DNA of 23,988 bases from a virus. The notes under the pieces are model-generated. The model had not been told where the DNA came from, ran no database searches, and worked only from the letters and a program-made list of their open reading frames with translations. This document shows, one piece after another, positions 13,794-21,088 of the stretch. Location: positions 1 through 23,988 of the IMG/VR virus record IMGVR_UViG_3300047312_000203; one strand, written 5' to 3'. How positions within the stretch are numbered: the stretch's first letter is position 1; every line of letters begins with the position of its first letter. The translations under genes and the position numbers were made by a program.

Positions 13794-14185
13794 CTGAACA
13801 TCCCCTTTGCGCGCACACACCACGCGACATCGTCCACGTTCACCATCTTCGCCGTATCTGCGATCAAGGTGGAGTCGAAGCCGCCCTTCTCCCTGAGCAC
13901 AAGCACTGCCTCGCCAGCCATGTAGAGACCGTGAGGCCCAAAGTCGGCTTCGAAAAAGCTCTGCCGCCGCGCCTCGTGCTTCATCTGCCCGAAGAACGAG
14001 AGCCCGTTGCCGTCCAGAAGACACACGAAGTAGATGCCTGTGACGGTGCGCGGCGAGATCCACGCGCGCAGGGCAAGGAATCGTGCGCCGGGGAGCGTCG
14101 GTTTCGTGTGTCCAACGCTCCACACCGGCGGCGCACTCCACAACGAAGACTCAAACAGCTGCCTTTCGATGTTCGCTACGTCCAT
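13790..14185 (-). CDS. Unrecognised 131-residue protein
   Basis: A 131-residue protein of unknown function. ATG 14185 shares one base with the stop of the lipoprotein gene (TGATG), which argues for translational coupling. The protein appears globular with many aromatic residues (ESSLWSAPPVWSVGH, then GIYFVCLLDGNGLSFFGQ) and a C-terminal half with MAGEAVLVLREKGGFDSTL. No signal peptide is seen, so it should stay in the cytoplasm. It opens a chain of five overlapping genes that includes the methyltransferase. Confidence 0.6.
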   Translation of the reverse strand: MDVANIERQLFESSLWSAPPVWSVGHTKPTLPGARFLALRAWISPRTVTGIYFVCLLDGNGLSFFGQMKHEARRQSFFEADFGPHGLYMAGEAVLVLREKGGFDSTLIADTAKMVNVDDVAWCVRAKGMFR

Positions 14186-14916
14186 CAGAGCCAGCGCCCG
14201 GCGACCGCGAACGTAGTGAAGCCGCACGTGTAGCCTAGCAAAGAGTCCTGCTCGGGCGCCTTGGCGTTGGCCTGGTAGTCCACCGCGAAGCCGCTTTGGC
14301 TGTCGAGCGCGACCGAGAACTGCGAGCCGTCCGCGGCCACGTCCCAAAACCAGAAGCGCCCGTTGCGGTACTCGCGGCTCTTCTGATCGGGGAAGCCAGG
14401 GCGAACCAGCGTCACGCCGTCGCCGCTACGCGCGAACGACCAGCGCTGCACCGCGAGCCCGTTCGCCGCGTACGGGTTCGAGCACCAGATCGTGCTGGGT
14501 AGTGGGGTCTGCACGGCCTTGAGCACCGTCGTTGCGATCGTGACTTCGACCGTCTTGCCCTCGTACCAGAGCTTCGCGGGGTCTTGCGCAGGCGCGCCGG
14601 CATCGGCCTTGGGCTCGGCCGGAACAACCGAGCCGGCGTCCGGCGTGGCGCTCACAGGCGTGCCGGCGTCAGCCGTGAGAAGGGTGGCGGTGGCGGGGAG
14701 GGCGTCAGCTTCGGGCGTGGTGGGCATGTGGGGCATGCTACCCGCGTCGGGTTGCTCAAGCACCGCCGGCTCATCGTCGTAGGGCTTGGCAAACGCGGTT
14801 TTCGGCGCGCCGGTCTCTTCGGTGGTGTCTACCTGGTCGTAGTCGTGTGCGCCCGCGCAGCCCGTCAGCGCGAGAATGAACCGGATCCAGCCGATGATGT
14901 TTCGAAGCTTCTTCAC
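14185..14916 (-). CDS. Lipoprotein with DAG-rich linker
   Basis: A 243-residue probable lipoprotein. I choose GTG 14916 because GGGAAAAG lies just before it and because it aligns with the start of the neighbouring gene in a duplicated leader; an in-frame ATG at 14928 is the alternative. The lipobox LTGC places the lipid anchor at Cys20. Residues of about 45-115 form a disordered linker with four Asp-Ala-Gly units (PDAG twice, ADAG twice), a style I associate with myxobacterial envelope proteins. The C-terminal 120 residues look folded and beta-rich with two Cys (TIWCSNPYAANGL, LLGYTCGFTTFAVAGRW). The likely place is the host envelope; superinfection exclusion is a speculative role. Confidence 0.65.
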   Translation of the reverse strand: MKKLRNIIGWIRFILALTGCAGAHDYDQVDTTEETGAPKTAFAKPYDDEPAVLEQPDAGSMPHMPTTPEADALPATATLLTADAGTPVSATPDAGSVVPAEPKADAGAPAQDPAKLWYEGKTVEVTIATTVLKAVQTPLPSTIWCSNPYAANGLAVQRWSFARSGDGVTLVRPGFPDQKSREYRNGRFWFWDVAADGSQFSVALDSQSGFAVDYQANAKAPEQDSLLGYTCGFTTFAVAGRWL

Positions 14917-14995
14917 GTCTTTTCCCATCTCTGCCGCGCTTGGCGGCCCCGTAAAGAGATCGTCGCGCGGTTCGTTTCCGACCGCAAGCGGAATC
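14917..14995 (-). repeat. Duplicated gene leader, copy B (before DAG lipoprotein)
   Basis: This 79-base leader matches copy A (15270-15350). A 31-base core (14924-14954) is identical to 15278-15308, and both copies begin with GATTCCG and end in a G/A-rich ribosome site just before the start codon. The core contains GCCGC-CAAGC-GCGGC, a 5-bp stem with a 5-base loop, in both copies. It may be a translational control element or a mark of duplication. Confidence 0.8.
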
Positions 14996-15269
14996 AGGCG
15001 GCGCGCTGGGCCGCGTAGGCCGCAATCATCGCTTCGTGCGATTCGTAGCGGGTCGGCCCCCACACTGTCGCCGGTATCCAGCGCACGCCGCGGCCGCGGT
15101 GGCTGTTGTGTTTGATCCAGACCTCACCAGCCACCGCCGTGTGGCCGCACACCGCCCAGCGCTTGATCTCGAGCGCGGGAACCTCGGTCGTGACCGCAAG
15201 CACCCTGCAAAACTCAGGGTTGAAGGTGTTTCCAGAAACGTAGACCTGACCGACTTTTGCGTTTTCCAT
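14994..15269 (-). CDS. Unrecognised small protein
   Basis: A 91-residue protein of unknown function. I choose ATG 15269 (MENAKVGQVYVSGNT), with GGGGAAG upstream; longer starts run through the duplicated leader. The protein looks globular and beta-rich at first (GQVYVSGNTFNPEFCRVLAV, AVCGHTAVAGEVWIKHN), with two Cys, and ends with an Ala-rich helix (HEAMIAAYAAQRAA). It has no signal peptide. It is the first gene of the accessory block after the head morphogenesis gene. Confidence 0.6.
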   Translation of the reverse strand: MENAKVGQVYVSGNTFNPEFCRVLAVTTEVPALEIKRWAVCGHTAVAGEVWIKHNSHRGRGVRWIPATVWGPTRYESHEAMIAAYAAQRAA

Positions 15270-15350
15270 CTGTCTTCCCCATCTCTGCCGCGCTTGGCGG
15301 CCCCGTAAGAACAATCTTCAGCTATCCCAATACCGTTTGCAAACGGAATC
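15270..15350 (-). repeat. Duplicated gene leader, copy A
   Basis: An 81-base stretch between the head morphogenesis gene and the 91-aa gene, sharing a 31-base identical core (15278-15308) and flanking similarity with copy B at 14917-14995. It carries the same small hairpin and, at 15333-15346, a perfect 14-base palindrome. Confidence 0.8.
15333..15346. promoter_or_regulatory. Perfect 14-base palindrome, possible operator
   Basis: CCGTTTGCAAACGG is a perfect inverted repeat with no central spacer, in the intergenic leader upstream of the accessory block. Copy B has a related but degenerate sequence at the same place. Perfect palindromes in leaders are often repressor sites; no regulator gene is in the window. 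Confidence 0.4.
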
Positions 15351-15368
15351 GTACGCGCGCGAGCAAAC

Positions 15369-16616
15369 CTACTTTGCCTTGCGCTTCCGCGTCTTGCGCC
15401 GCTTGGCTTCTTCCTCGGCCTGCGCTGCGCGCGCGCGGATCCCCGCCGTGGTCGCGCTTTTTGCAAGCTGCATTTCTTTCAGCTGCGTGCGCGCCGCGGT
15501 CTCGCGCTCGAGCGCGCGCGTCGCTTCCTCCCGATCAGCGTGCTCACCTACCAGCCGATCGGGGATGGGCTCGCCCCCCGTGCGCGCAGGTTCGGCAAGC
15601 TCCATGGCCGCCGCGCGCTCGCTCTCGGTGGGCGGTTCCGAGCTCGGCGTCTCTGCCCAGTGATCAAACCAGCCCAGCACCGTCTCGCGGTCGTGCGGGC
15701 GCGCTGGCGGGTGCTGGTACACGCGCCCCGCGCCATCGACGAACGGCTGATCGAGCTCGCGCACCTGGCCATGCACCGCGATCGAGTCCGCTGCTGTGCG
15801 CGCGTCAAAGGTGGCCACGATCTTCTTTTTGACGGGCTCGCCCTCCTTTTTCAACGCGTGCAGCCCTTCCATGGCTGCGCCGTTGTACGCATACGCGACC
15901 TCGGTTCGCACGATGCGCTCGGCCCAGTACTTGCGCTCAACAAAGAGCCCCTGCTTGAAGCGGCCCTCGCGGATGCGCTGCACCACGCCCGGCGCCACTT
16001 CCTTCGCCACCAGGCTTACGCGCAGGCCCTTTGGCCCGCCGTGCGCCACCAGGCTCGCCACCATCTGATCCACCGTCGCGCCGCTCGTGAGCCCGACCTG
16101 AATGATCCGCGAGAACTGTTGAGCCATGCGCTGGCCGTACCGATCGAAGCTCGTAGCGACCCGCGTGGTCAGCGCCGCCTGAGGCCCGCGCCGCACATGG
16201 CTCTGCTGCATGGCCGCCAAGATGGACGGCGAGAGCGCAACGCCGCGGTAGGTCTGTTCGAGCTTGTCGAGCGTCTTGGCGCCGTCCCGTACGGCCTTGC
16301 CGATCGCGCGCTTGCCCGTGCGGGTGGTGATGCCGCCTGCCTTCTGCTTCACCGCTTCGATCGTGACGCCGATCTGTGTCTGATAGGCCTGCGCCTGCGC
16401 CATCGAAAAGGTTTTGCCCTTGTCGTTGCGCGCCAGGTACGCCAGGCGCACCGCCAGCTTCTTGTCAGCCTCATTGAGCACCGAGTGAAGGTCGCGCCTG
16501 GCGCCGCGCCCGTCGCCATCTTCGAGCGCCACGATGTGATCGGCCTGAACGATAGCCGCTTTGATGATCTTCTCAGCATCAAGCAGCATCGCGCTCGAGC
16601 GCTTCTTGGGCGCCAT
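15369..16616 (-). CDS. Phage head morphogenesis protein (Mu gpF-like)
   Basis: A 415-residue minor head protein of the Mu gpF/SPP1 gp7 type, which associates with the portal during head assembly. The signature lies at residues of about 235-315: ERIVRTEVAYAYNGAAMEG, then KKKIVATFDARTAADSIAVHG, then VYQHPPARPHDRETVLGWF. This follows the family order of Arg-x-x-x-Thr-Glu, Asp-x-Arg-Thr and His-Pro. The Cys residues found in many members are replaced here (Ala-Ala in DARTAADS, Ala in HPPARPHD). The C-terminal 100 residues are charged and helical, ending in a Lys/Arg tail. It starts 6 bases after the portal stop, and portal followed by gpF is the standard order. Confidence 0.88.
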   Translation of the reverse strand: MAPKKRSSAMLLDAEKIIKAAIVQADHIVALEDGDGRGARRDLHSVLNEADKKLAVRLAYLARNDKGKTFSMAQAQAYQTQIGVTIEAVKQKAGGITTRTGKRAIGKAVRDGAKTLDKLEQTYRGVALSPSILAAMQQSHVRRGPQAALTTRVATSFDRYGQRMAQQFSRIIQVGLTSGATVDQMVASLVAHGGPKGLRVSLVAKEVAPGVVQRIREGRFKQGLFVERKYWAERIVRTEVAYAYNGAAMEGLHALKKEGEPVKKKIVATFDARTAADSIAVHGQVRELDQPFVDGAGRVYQHPPARPHDRETVLGWFDHWAETPSSEPPTESERAAAMELAEPARTGGEPIPDRLVGEHADREEATRALERETAARTQLKEMQLAKSATTAGIRARAAQAEEEAKRRKTRKRKAK

Positions 16617-16622
16617 GCGCGC

Positions 16623-18245
16623 TTACTCGTCGCCGTCTTTGTCGTCGCCGCCGGCGCCCTCGATGCCCACCTGGGTTTTGAGCGCCTCGGCCGTGCGCTC
16701 TGCATCCTTGTCGGCGTCTGCTTCGATCTCTTGCAACTCGAGATCGGTGTCGACCACGCCGAAGAGGTGCCCCACGTAATCGACGCCGCTCTTTTGGCTG
16801 AGCAGCGGCTTTCCGCCCGTGGCCGCTTGCGCGATCGACACCGTGTCTTTCACGTCCTGGCTTGTGGGCTGGAAGTACGGGGGCCACTTGAGCGTGACCG
16901 ACTCGACCTCGCCCGGGTCGAGATCCGGGGTCAGCGTCTCTTTGTGCTCCATGACGACGGCGCCCATGTCGTTCATGATCTGCAGCGCCGGCTTCGCACG
17001 CACCTTGCGCGCGACCTTGAGCACATCCTCAAGGATGCGCGTCAACGTGCTGCCGTATTGCGGGCGCAGCCGATTGCAGCGGGCGATCATGGGCGCGTAT
17101 TGAAGCCGCTTGGCGGCCGCGCTCTGCGCCATCCCGCTCTTGGCCTCTTCGTCACGCGGGCGCACCACCTGGCACTCTTCGAGGATCGACACGCGTAGCT
17201 CGCTCATGAGCTCGAGCGCGGCCTTCACGCTGCCGCCCGCGAGCTCTAGGAACTCGGCGCCGCCCGGCGAGTGGATCACCGCGCCCGACCCCTTCGTCAC
17301 CGGCTGCTCGTCGTCTTCGCTCTTGATCACCAGCGTGGGGTCGACGTTGAAGGTGGTCCCTTTGGTCGTCGCGCTCAGCAGGCGGTTGTATTCGTCGAAC
17401 TTGTCTTCTAGGCCCTCGTAGTCGCCGTCGCCGTCTTCCTCTTCGGAGTTGGGCAAGTTCTGCGTCCAGTAAAACGGGCAGAAGCCAAAGCCGTGATCGC
17501 CGACGAACGAGGGCGCGATCTTGTCCATCCAGTCGGGTTGCTCAGCGAGCTCGGCCGGCACGGCTTCCCACGTGATGTCGACCGACATATCCCAATAGCG
17601 GACATACCAGAAGTCTTTGACCTTCCGCTCACCGCCTTCGAACACGGGCTTCTTGAACAGGTAGGCCTTGAGCACGCGCGCGGGCAGCAGCTTCTGCCGG
17701 TTCGCCCACTCGAGCACCGTGCAGTGCTTGGCGTTGTGGACGTCCACCGCAAAGGCGTTCGCGATCACGCCCAGGCTCAGGCAGGCGGTGCCATGCTGGC
17801 CCCCGTTGTCGCGCGCCTCGCCCATCTTCTGCGGCAACAGCATGAGCTTTGACCACTCACGCAGCGCCTTCTGCGCCGCGTCGTCGCCATCGACGTTGAT
17901 CTCGGGGAAGGCGTCGCCGTCGACCGACATCTCGGTCAGGCTCGCCGTCACCAGGCGCGCGAAGCGCTTGCGCGTGCTCGGCCGCCGGCGGTCGAGCGAC
18001 ACGTAAAAGCCAGGCGCCATCGGCAACGGCTCAAGGCCGCCCATGCCGCGCGGCGAGCCGTTCCAGTCGTAGCGCTTGCCATCGTCCTGCGTGCCCCTGA
18101 AGTATTGCTCGAGCCGGTCCATGTAAAAGAACCGGTCGTTCTCGCAAAGCTTGCGCAGCGGCACGCGTGGCAGGAGCATCAGGGCCACTGACGCCATCGT
18201 GGAAGCCGGCGCGGGTGGCACGGTCGGAACGAGCGCTACGGACAC
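16623..18245 (-). CDS. Portal protein
   Basis: A 540-residue probable portal, the dodecameric ring at the head vertex through which DNA is packaged. I choose GTG 18245, with GGGGG 6 bases upstream; an in-frame ATG 16 codons later is possible. Residues 55-120 (LDRRRPSTRKRFARLVTASL) and the segment KFDEYNRLLSATTKGTTFN (residues of about 286-304) resemble portal proteins of the SPP1/Mu group, and an acidic stretch (SEEEDGDGDYEGLED) precedes the latter. The C-terminal part has LKWPPYFQPTSQDVKDTVSIAQ and an acidic tail (GGDDKDGDE). The Mu gpF-like gene next to it supports the call. A large terminase would be expected further upstream, outside the window. Confidence 0.82.
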   Translation of the reverse strand: MSVALVPTVPPAPASTMASVALMLLPRVPLRKLCENDRFFYMDRLEQYFRGTQDDGKRYDWNGSPRGMGGLEPLPMAPGFYVSLDRRRPSTRKRFARLVTASLTEMSVDGDAFPEINVDGDDAAQKALREWSKLMLLPQKMGEARDNGGQHGTACLSLGVIANAFAVDVHNAKHCTVLEWANRQKLLPARVLKAYLFKKPVFEGGERKVKDFWYVRYWDMSVDITWEAVPAELAEQPDWMDKIAPSFVGDHGFGFCPFYWTQNLPNSEEEDGDGDYEGLEDKFDEYNRLLSATTKGTTFNVDPTLVIKSEDDEQPVTKGSGAVIHSPGGAEFLELAGGSVKAALELMSELRVSILEECQVVRPRDEEAKSGMAQSAAAKRLQYAPMIARCNRLRPQYGSTLTRILEDVLKVARKVRAKPALQIMNDMGAVVMEHKETLTPDLDPGEVESVTLKWPPYFQPTSQDVKDTVSIAQAATGGKPLLSQKSGVDYVGHLFGVVDTDLELQEIEADADKDAERTAEALKTQVGIEGAGGDDKDGDE

Positions 18246-18248
18246 GTC

Positions 18249-18575
18249 TTACCCCCTGCGCGTGGATTCTTTGGCGTCTCGTAGGTCTTCGGCCTGCATG
18301 GGTCGATCGCTGAGCATTTCGCCTTCACCGCCCCCTTGAAGGGCGAGCTTGCGCTGGGCTTGGGCGGCGACCTTTTCCTCGGCCTCGACCTTCGTCAGCC
18401 GGGCGTCGATGTCGGCTTCGCCCTTCAGCCGCCTTTGCCAGTCGATGCGGATCGTACGCAGCTCGACGGTGGCCTTTTCGGCGTCGCCGTGGAAGTGCTC
18501 GAACAGCACGCGTCCGAAGCGCACGGCCTCGACACCGACCTTCGCCCAGAACTCAAGCCATTCTGTGCCCATCAT
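18249..18575 (-). CDS. Unrecognised charged helical protein
   Basis: A 108-residue protein of unknown function directly before the portal gene. I choose ATG 18575 because it overlaps the previous stop as ATGA; a start 33 bases upstream would overlap more. It has an aromatic N-terminus (MMGTEWLEFWAKVGVEAVRFGRV), then long charged helices with coiled-coil character (DIDARLTKVEAEEKVAAQAQRK). It stops 4 bases before the portal start, so these genes are probably translated together. Confidence 0.6.
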   Translation of the reverse strand: MMGTEWLEFWAKVGVEAVRFGRVLFEHFHGDAEKATVELRTIRIDWQRRLKGEADIDARLTKVEAEEKVAAQAQRKLALQGGGEGEMLSDRPMQAEDLRDAKESTRRG

Positions 18576-19006
18576 GATCCTGGCCCTTTCGGTGAGAGGC
18601 CCTGCCAAGTGACCTTGAGCTGCGCGAGCAATCGATCGAGCTCGCCGCTGTTGCCGGCACTATATGCGGCCTTGGCCAGTTCGTGCACGCGCACGACTTC
18701 AGTGAATTGCGCGTCGACCCGATCGCACTGCGCTCGGATGCCTGTCACCTGCGCTCGAGCGTCGGCGGCCGTGAGATCGTGGGCCTCGGCCTGCTTCGTG
18801 ACCGCGTCTTGCTTGAGCAAGCACAGGTCGGTCGCGAGATCGTGTGCGGGCGGGATGCTGTCCGCGTAGAAGTCGAGCGCGGCATGGCTTAGGTCGAGTG
18901 CGCTCTTCGCGTCTTTGTTGATGGCAGCGCAGCCCTGGACGGCTTCGTACCCTGTGGCGACGACTCCCGCCCAGAGCCACAGGGAAATTGCAATTACGAC
19001 GCGCAT
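18572..19006 (-). CDS. Small exported or membrane-anchored helical protein
   Basis: A 144-residue protein. The first 25 residues (MRVVIAISLWLWAGVVATGY) are a membrane anchor or signal peptide; VQGC at 23-26 is a weak lipobox. The rest is helical with Cys residues in the pattern of periplasmic coiled coils (LATDLCLLKQDAVTKQAEAHD, VTGIRAQCDRVDAQF). AAGGGGG precedes ATG 19006. An N-terminal membrane segment plus a periplasmic coil is also the plan of inner-membrane spanins, but no partner or lysin is nearby, so I leave it unnamed. Confidence 0.6.
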   Translation of the reverse strand: MRVVIAISLWLWAGVVATGYEAVQGCAAINKDAKSALDLSHAALDFYADSIPPAHDLATDLCLLKQDAVTKQAEAHDLTAADARAQVTGIRAQCDRVDAQFTEVVRVHELAKAAYSAGNSGELDRLLAQLKVTWQGLSPKGPGS

Positions 19007-19069
19007 GGTCTGGCCCCCTTGGATTTGGGCCAGTGTGGCGCAGTCAGCGCGGCTTAGGCAACGCGGCTA

Positions 19070-19591
19070 TTAGGCGTCGAGGGGGCAGCAGTAGCCAGCT
19101 TCCTGGCAGATCGCAGGCCACCATTCGGCCTCAGTGCCGCAAAACAGGTCCTGGAAGTACACTTGGCAGATCATCGGTGCGTCTTCGATGCTCACCGCCT
19201 CGGCATAGGTGAAGGTCTGCACCTCTACGCCATCGATCGTGGCGTACTGACCGAGATACATGCCGTAGCCGTCGTTCCAGGCCGTGGCGTTGAGTCCATC
19301 GGACTGGGTGCAGTCCACTTCTTCGCTGATGTAGTAGGGGTCGCTGAAGACCTGCCGCGCGGCGTACGGGGCCGAGTAGGAGGCCGGGGTAAGGCCCGCC
19401 CAGCCATGCGCGAGGGATTGTGCCGAAAAGAGCTTGGTGGCGGCTGCGCGGCGCGCGAGCAGCTCATCATGGGTGCCCGTGAACACTTCCCAGTTGACGT
19501 CGGGAAGCGTGAGGGTCCGGTCTTGTGCGCTGGCCTGCACACACAGCGCGAGAGTGACGGTGAATACAAACAGATTTGCGAGCTTTCTCAT
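19070..19591 (-). CDS. Secreted Cys-rich protein
   Basis: A 173-residue secreted protein of unknown function. A clear signal peptide (MRKLANLFVFTVTLALCVQA) ends with ASA before Gln23, a standard cleavage site. The mature part has many Tyr and Trp and, in its last 85 residues, six Cys (one in VDCTQSDG, then ICQVYFQDLFCG, then ICQEAGYCCPLDA), suggesting three disulphides formed outside the cytoplasm. The ribosome site is excellent (AAGGAG). It lies between an unrecognised gene and the membrane-anchored protein. Export by a phage suggests action in the host envelope. Confidence 0.65.
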   Translation of the reverse strand: MRKLANLFVFTVTLALCVQASAQDRTLTLPDVNWEVFTGTHDELLARRAAATKLFSAQSLAHGWAGLTPASYSAPYAARQVFSDPYYISEEVDCTQSDGLNATAWNDGYGMYLGQYATIDGVEVQTFTYAEAVSIEDAPMICQVYFQDLFCGTEAEWWPAICQEAGYCCPLDA

Positions 19592-19636
19592 AGGTTTGGC
19601 GACTCCTTTTTCGCCTTGCCATGGTTACGCTCGCTG

Positions 19637-19660
19637 CCCGCGATCTCTTGATAGCGCGGG
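19637..19660 (-). other. Intergenic hairpin
   Basis: CCCGCG (19637-19642) and CGCGGG (19655-19660) form a 6-bp stem, with an extra ATC/GAT pairing inside the loop. It lies between the 216-aa gene and the secreted protein gene. No T-run follows on the minus strand, so it is not a standard terminator; it may protect the mRNA end. Confidence 0.35.
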
Positions 19661-19664
19661 TGGG

Positions 19665-20315
19665 TTATTTTGCAGCGCCGAAGCCCGCTACCCGCGCGAG
19701 ATCATCCTGGGCGAGCTTGGCTTTGATGCGCTGGATACCGGCCTTCACGCGCACGGCGCCCCTCAGCTTTCCCACCACGTCTAGGAGGTTGTCGCGCGTG
19801 ACCATGTCCAGCTTGGAGGGGTCGTCCACGTCGGCGGCCGCGAGCAGGAGCTGGCGCTTGAGCTTCGTGGGGTCTTGCGGATCTGGCAGATCGGCGGTGA
19901 GCCGAGCCCGCAAAAAGGCGTCGTCGAGCACGCGCATTACGCCGGCGGGCAGCTTGTCGTAGTCCTTCTCGCTATCGACCTGCACGAGGTCGCGCAGCTT
20001 GGGAAAGGCCACGCCACGCACGTTGCCTTTGGCGGCCTTTGCGAGCGTCTGCGCGATGATCGGGATGTCGCCCGGCAGCTTGAGCACGCTTGAGCCGTCG
20101 TCGCCATCGATCACGGGCCAATGCTGGCTTGGCATGACGAAAAGCGTACCCGGGTCATAACGCGGGTCTCCTGTTACCTCGACGCCGTCTCTGTAGACGC
20201 GCTGGCGGAGCGGCGTCGCGTCGCCTGCCGCGTTGCGCAAACCAGCTTCCTGATCGAGCACGACTTGGAGCAGGAGAAGCGTAGCGGATGCAGCTTGATG
20301 GTAGAGGTCAGGCAT
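19665..20315 (-). CDS. Unrecognised 216-residue protein
   Basis: A 216-residue protein of unknown function. The N-terminal helix is hydrophobic (LYHQAASATLLLLQVVLDQE) but not a clear signal peptide. The middle has DGVEVTGDPRYDPGTLFV, and the C-terminal half is helical and basic (KLRGAVRVKAGIQRIKAKL). The ribosome site GAAGGAGT precedes ATG 20315, and the gene follows the last lectin-like gene by 14 bases, suggesting one transcript with it. A virion or assembly role is possible, but nothing in the sequence proves it. Confidence 0.55.
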   Translation of the reverse strand: MPDLYHQAASATLLLLQVVLDQEAGLRNAAGDATPLRQRVYRDGVEVTGDPRYDPGTLFVMPSQHWPVIDGDDGSSVLKLPGDIPIIAQTLAKAAKGNVRGVAFPKLRDLVQVDSEKDYDKLPAGVMRVLDDAFLRARLTADLPDPQDPTKLKRQLLLAAADVDDPSKLDMVTRDNLLDVVGKLRGAVRVKAGIQRIKAKLAQDDLARVAGFGAAK

Positions 20316-20329
20316 GGGTGGTGACTCCT

Positions 20330-21088
20330 TCAGGGTGTGATGCCGGTGTCTGCCAGGATCCAGGTTTGCTGCGCCGCGCGCTCTGCGGGACCGAGGTAGT
20401 CACCCAGGACAAGCGCCCTGTACCTGAACGCGGCCAGGTTTGCACCGTTTGACTGGCCGCCTAGGGAAAGGGTGTTGGCCGGCGCTGCGCCGCTGGGCGC
20501 TGTCGTGCTGGTGATGCTCACCGCAAGCGCGCTCTTGATGTACACGGCAGCCCCGGGCGAGATCCCGAGCCTGTACGACACCAGGTAGTAGGTGGCGACG
20601 TTCTGCACCTGAGCGACGCCGATACTGACGAACGCGCCCGCGGCATTGGAGACGTACAGACCCACGTTTCCCGCGCCGGCAACGTCGAATGCCAGGCCCA
20701 CGCCAATCGTGGCCCCCACCGTGCGCGTGCAGACGGGCCTGCCGCCGGCCGCGGTGTTCGTCGGCGTGCACACCAGCAGGATCGAGCCGCCGTTTCCATC
20801 GTGCTCGAAGGTGTAGTAAGCGGCCGGCTTGTTGCTGACGTAGTATTCCGCGCCGGTGAAGGTTGCGCAGAGCTTGCCGCCGAAGTCCGCGTGCGCCGCC
20901 GGCACCACCACTTGGTTCGAGTTGGAGGCCTGCACGAGCTGGTGCGCCGCGTCGTTGTAGTCGATCCACGCGCTCACCTTCCCCGTGATGCCGTCCACCG
21001 CGTAGTAGTCCGCCACGAACACCGGACGGTTGAGCGCGACCGTGAGCACGTCGCCGAATGGGGTGATCGGGTTTCGGTCGAAGTTCAT
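20330..21088 (-). CDS. LamG/ConA-like lectin-domain protein, third copy
   Basis: A 252-residue protein, the last of three tandem paralogues of exactly equal length. Residues of about 22-80 (PVFVADYYAVDGITGKVSAW, IDYNDAAHQLVQ, then ADFGGKLCATFTGAEYY) follow the start of the jelly-roll LamG/concanavalin-A-like fold common in phage receptor-binding and decoration proteins: Lys-Val-Ser-Ala-Trp-x-Asp, a short strand, then a Phe-x-Gly strand. The end QQTWILADTGITP matches the usual last helix. ATG 21088 overlaps the previous stop as ATGA. Two segments are identical in DNA to the second copy. Carbohydrate or surface binding is inferred from the fold pattern. Confidence 0.65.
   Translation of the reverse strand: MNFDRNPITPFGDVLTVALNRPVFVADYYAVDGITGKVSAWIDYNDAAHQLVQASNSNQVVVPAAHADFGGKLCATFTGAEYYVSNKPAAYYTFEHDGNGGSILLVCTPTNTAAGGRPVCTRTVGATIGVGLAFDVAGAGNVGLYVSNAAGAFVSIGVAQVQNVATYYLVSYRLGISPGAAVYIKSALAVSITSTTAPSGAAPANTLSLGGQSNGANLAAFRYRALVLGDYLGPAERAAQQTWILADTGITP
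20862..21025. repeat. Near-identical tract shared with second lectin-like gene
   Basis: Two stretches, 20862-20906 (45 bases) and 20950-21025 (76 bases), are identical to 21614-21658 and 21702-21777 in the second copy. They flank a diverged 43-base segment. Confidence 0.93.

Noticed and set aside
15540-17198. A 552-codon plus-strand open frame opposite the portal and gpF-like genes
   Set aside because: It spans two well-supported minus-strand genes and their junction, and shows no recognisable protein features.
18572-19006. Inner-membrane spanin
   Set aside because: The topology fits loosely, but there is no overlapping outer-membrane partner, holin or endolysin nearby.
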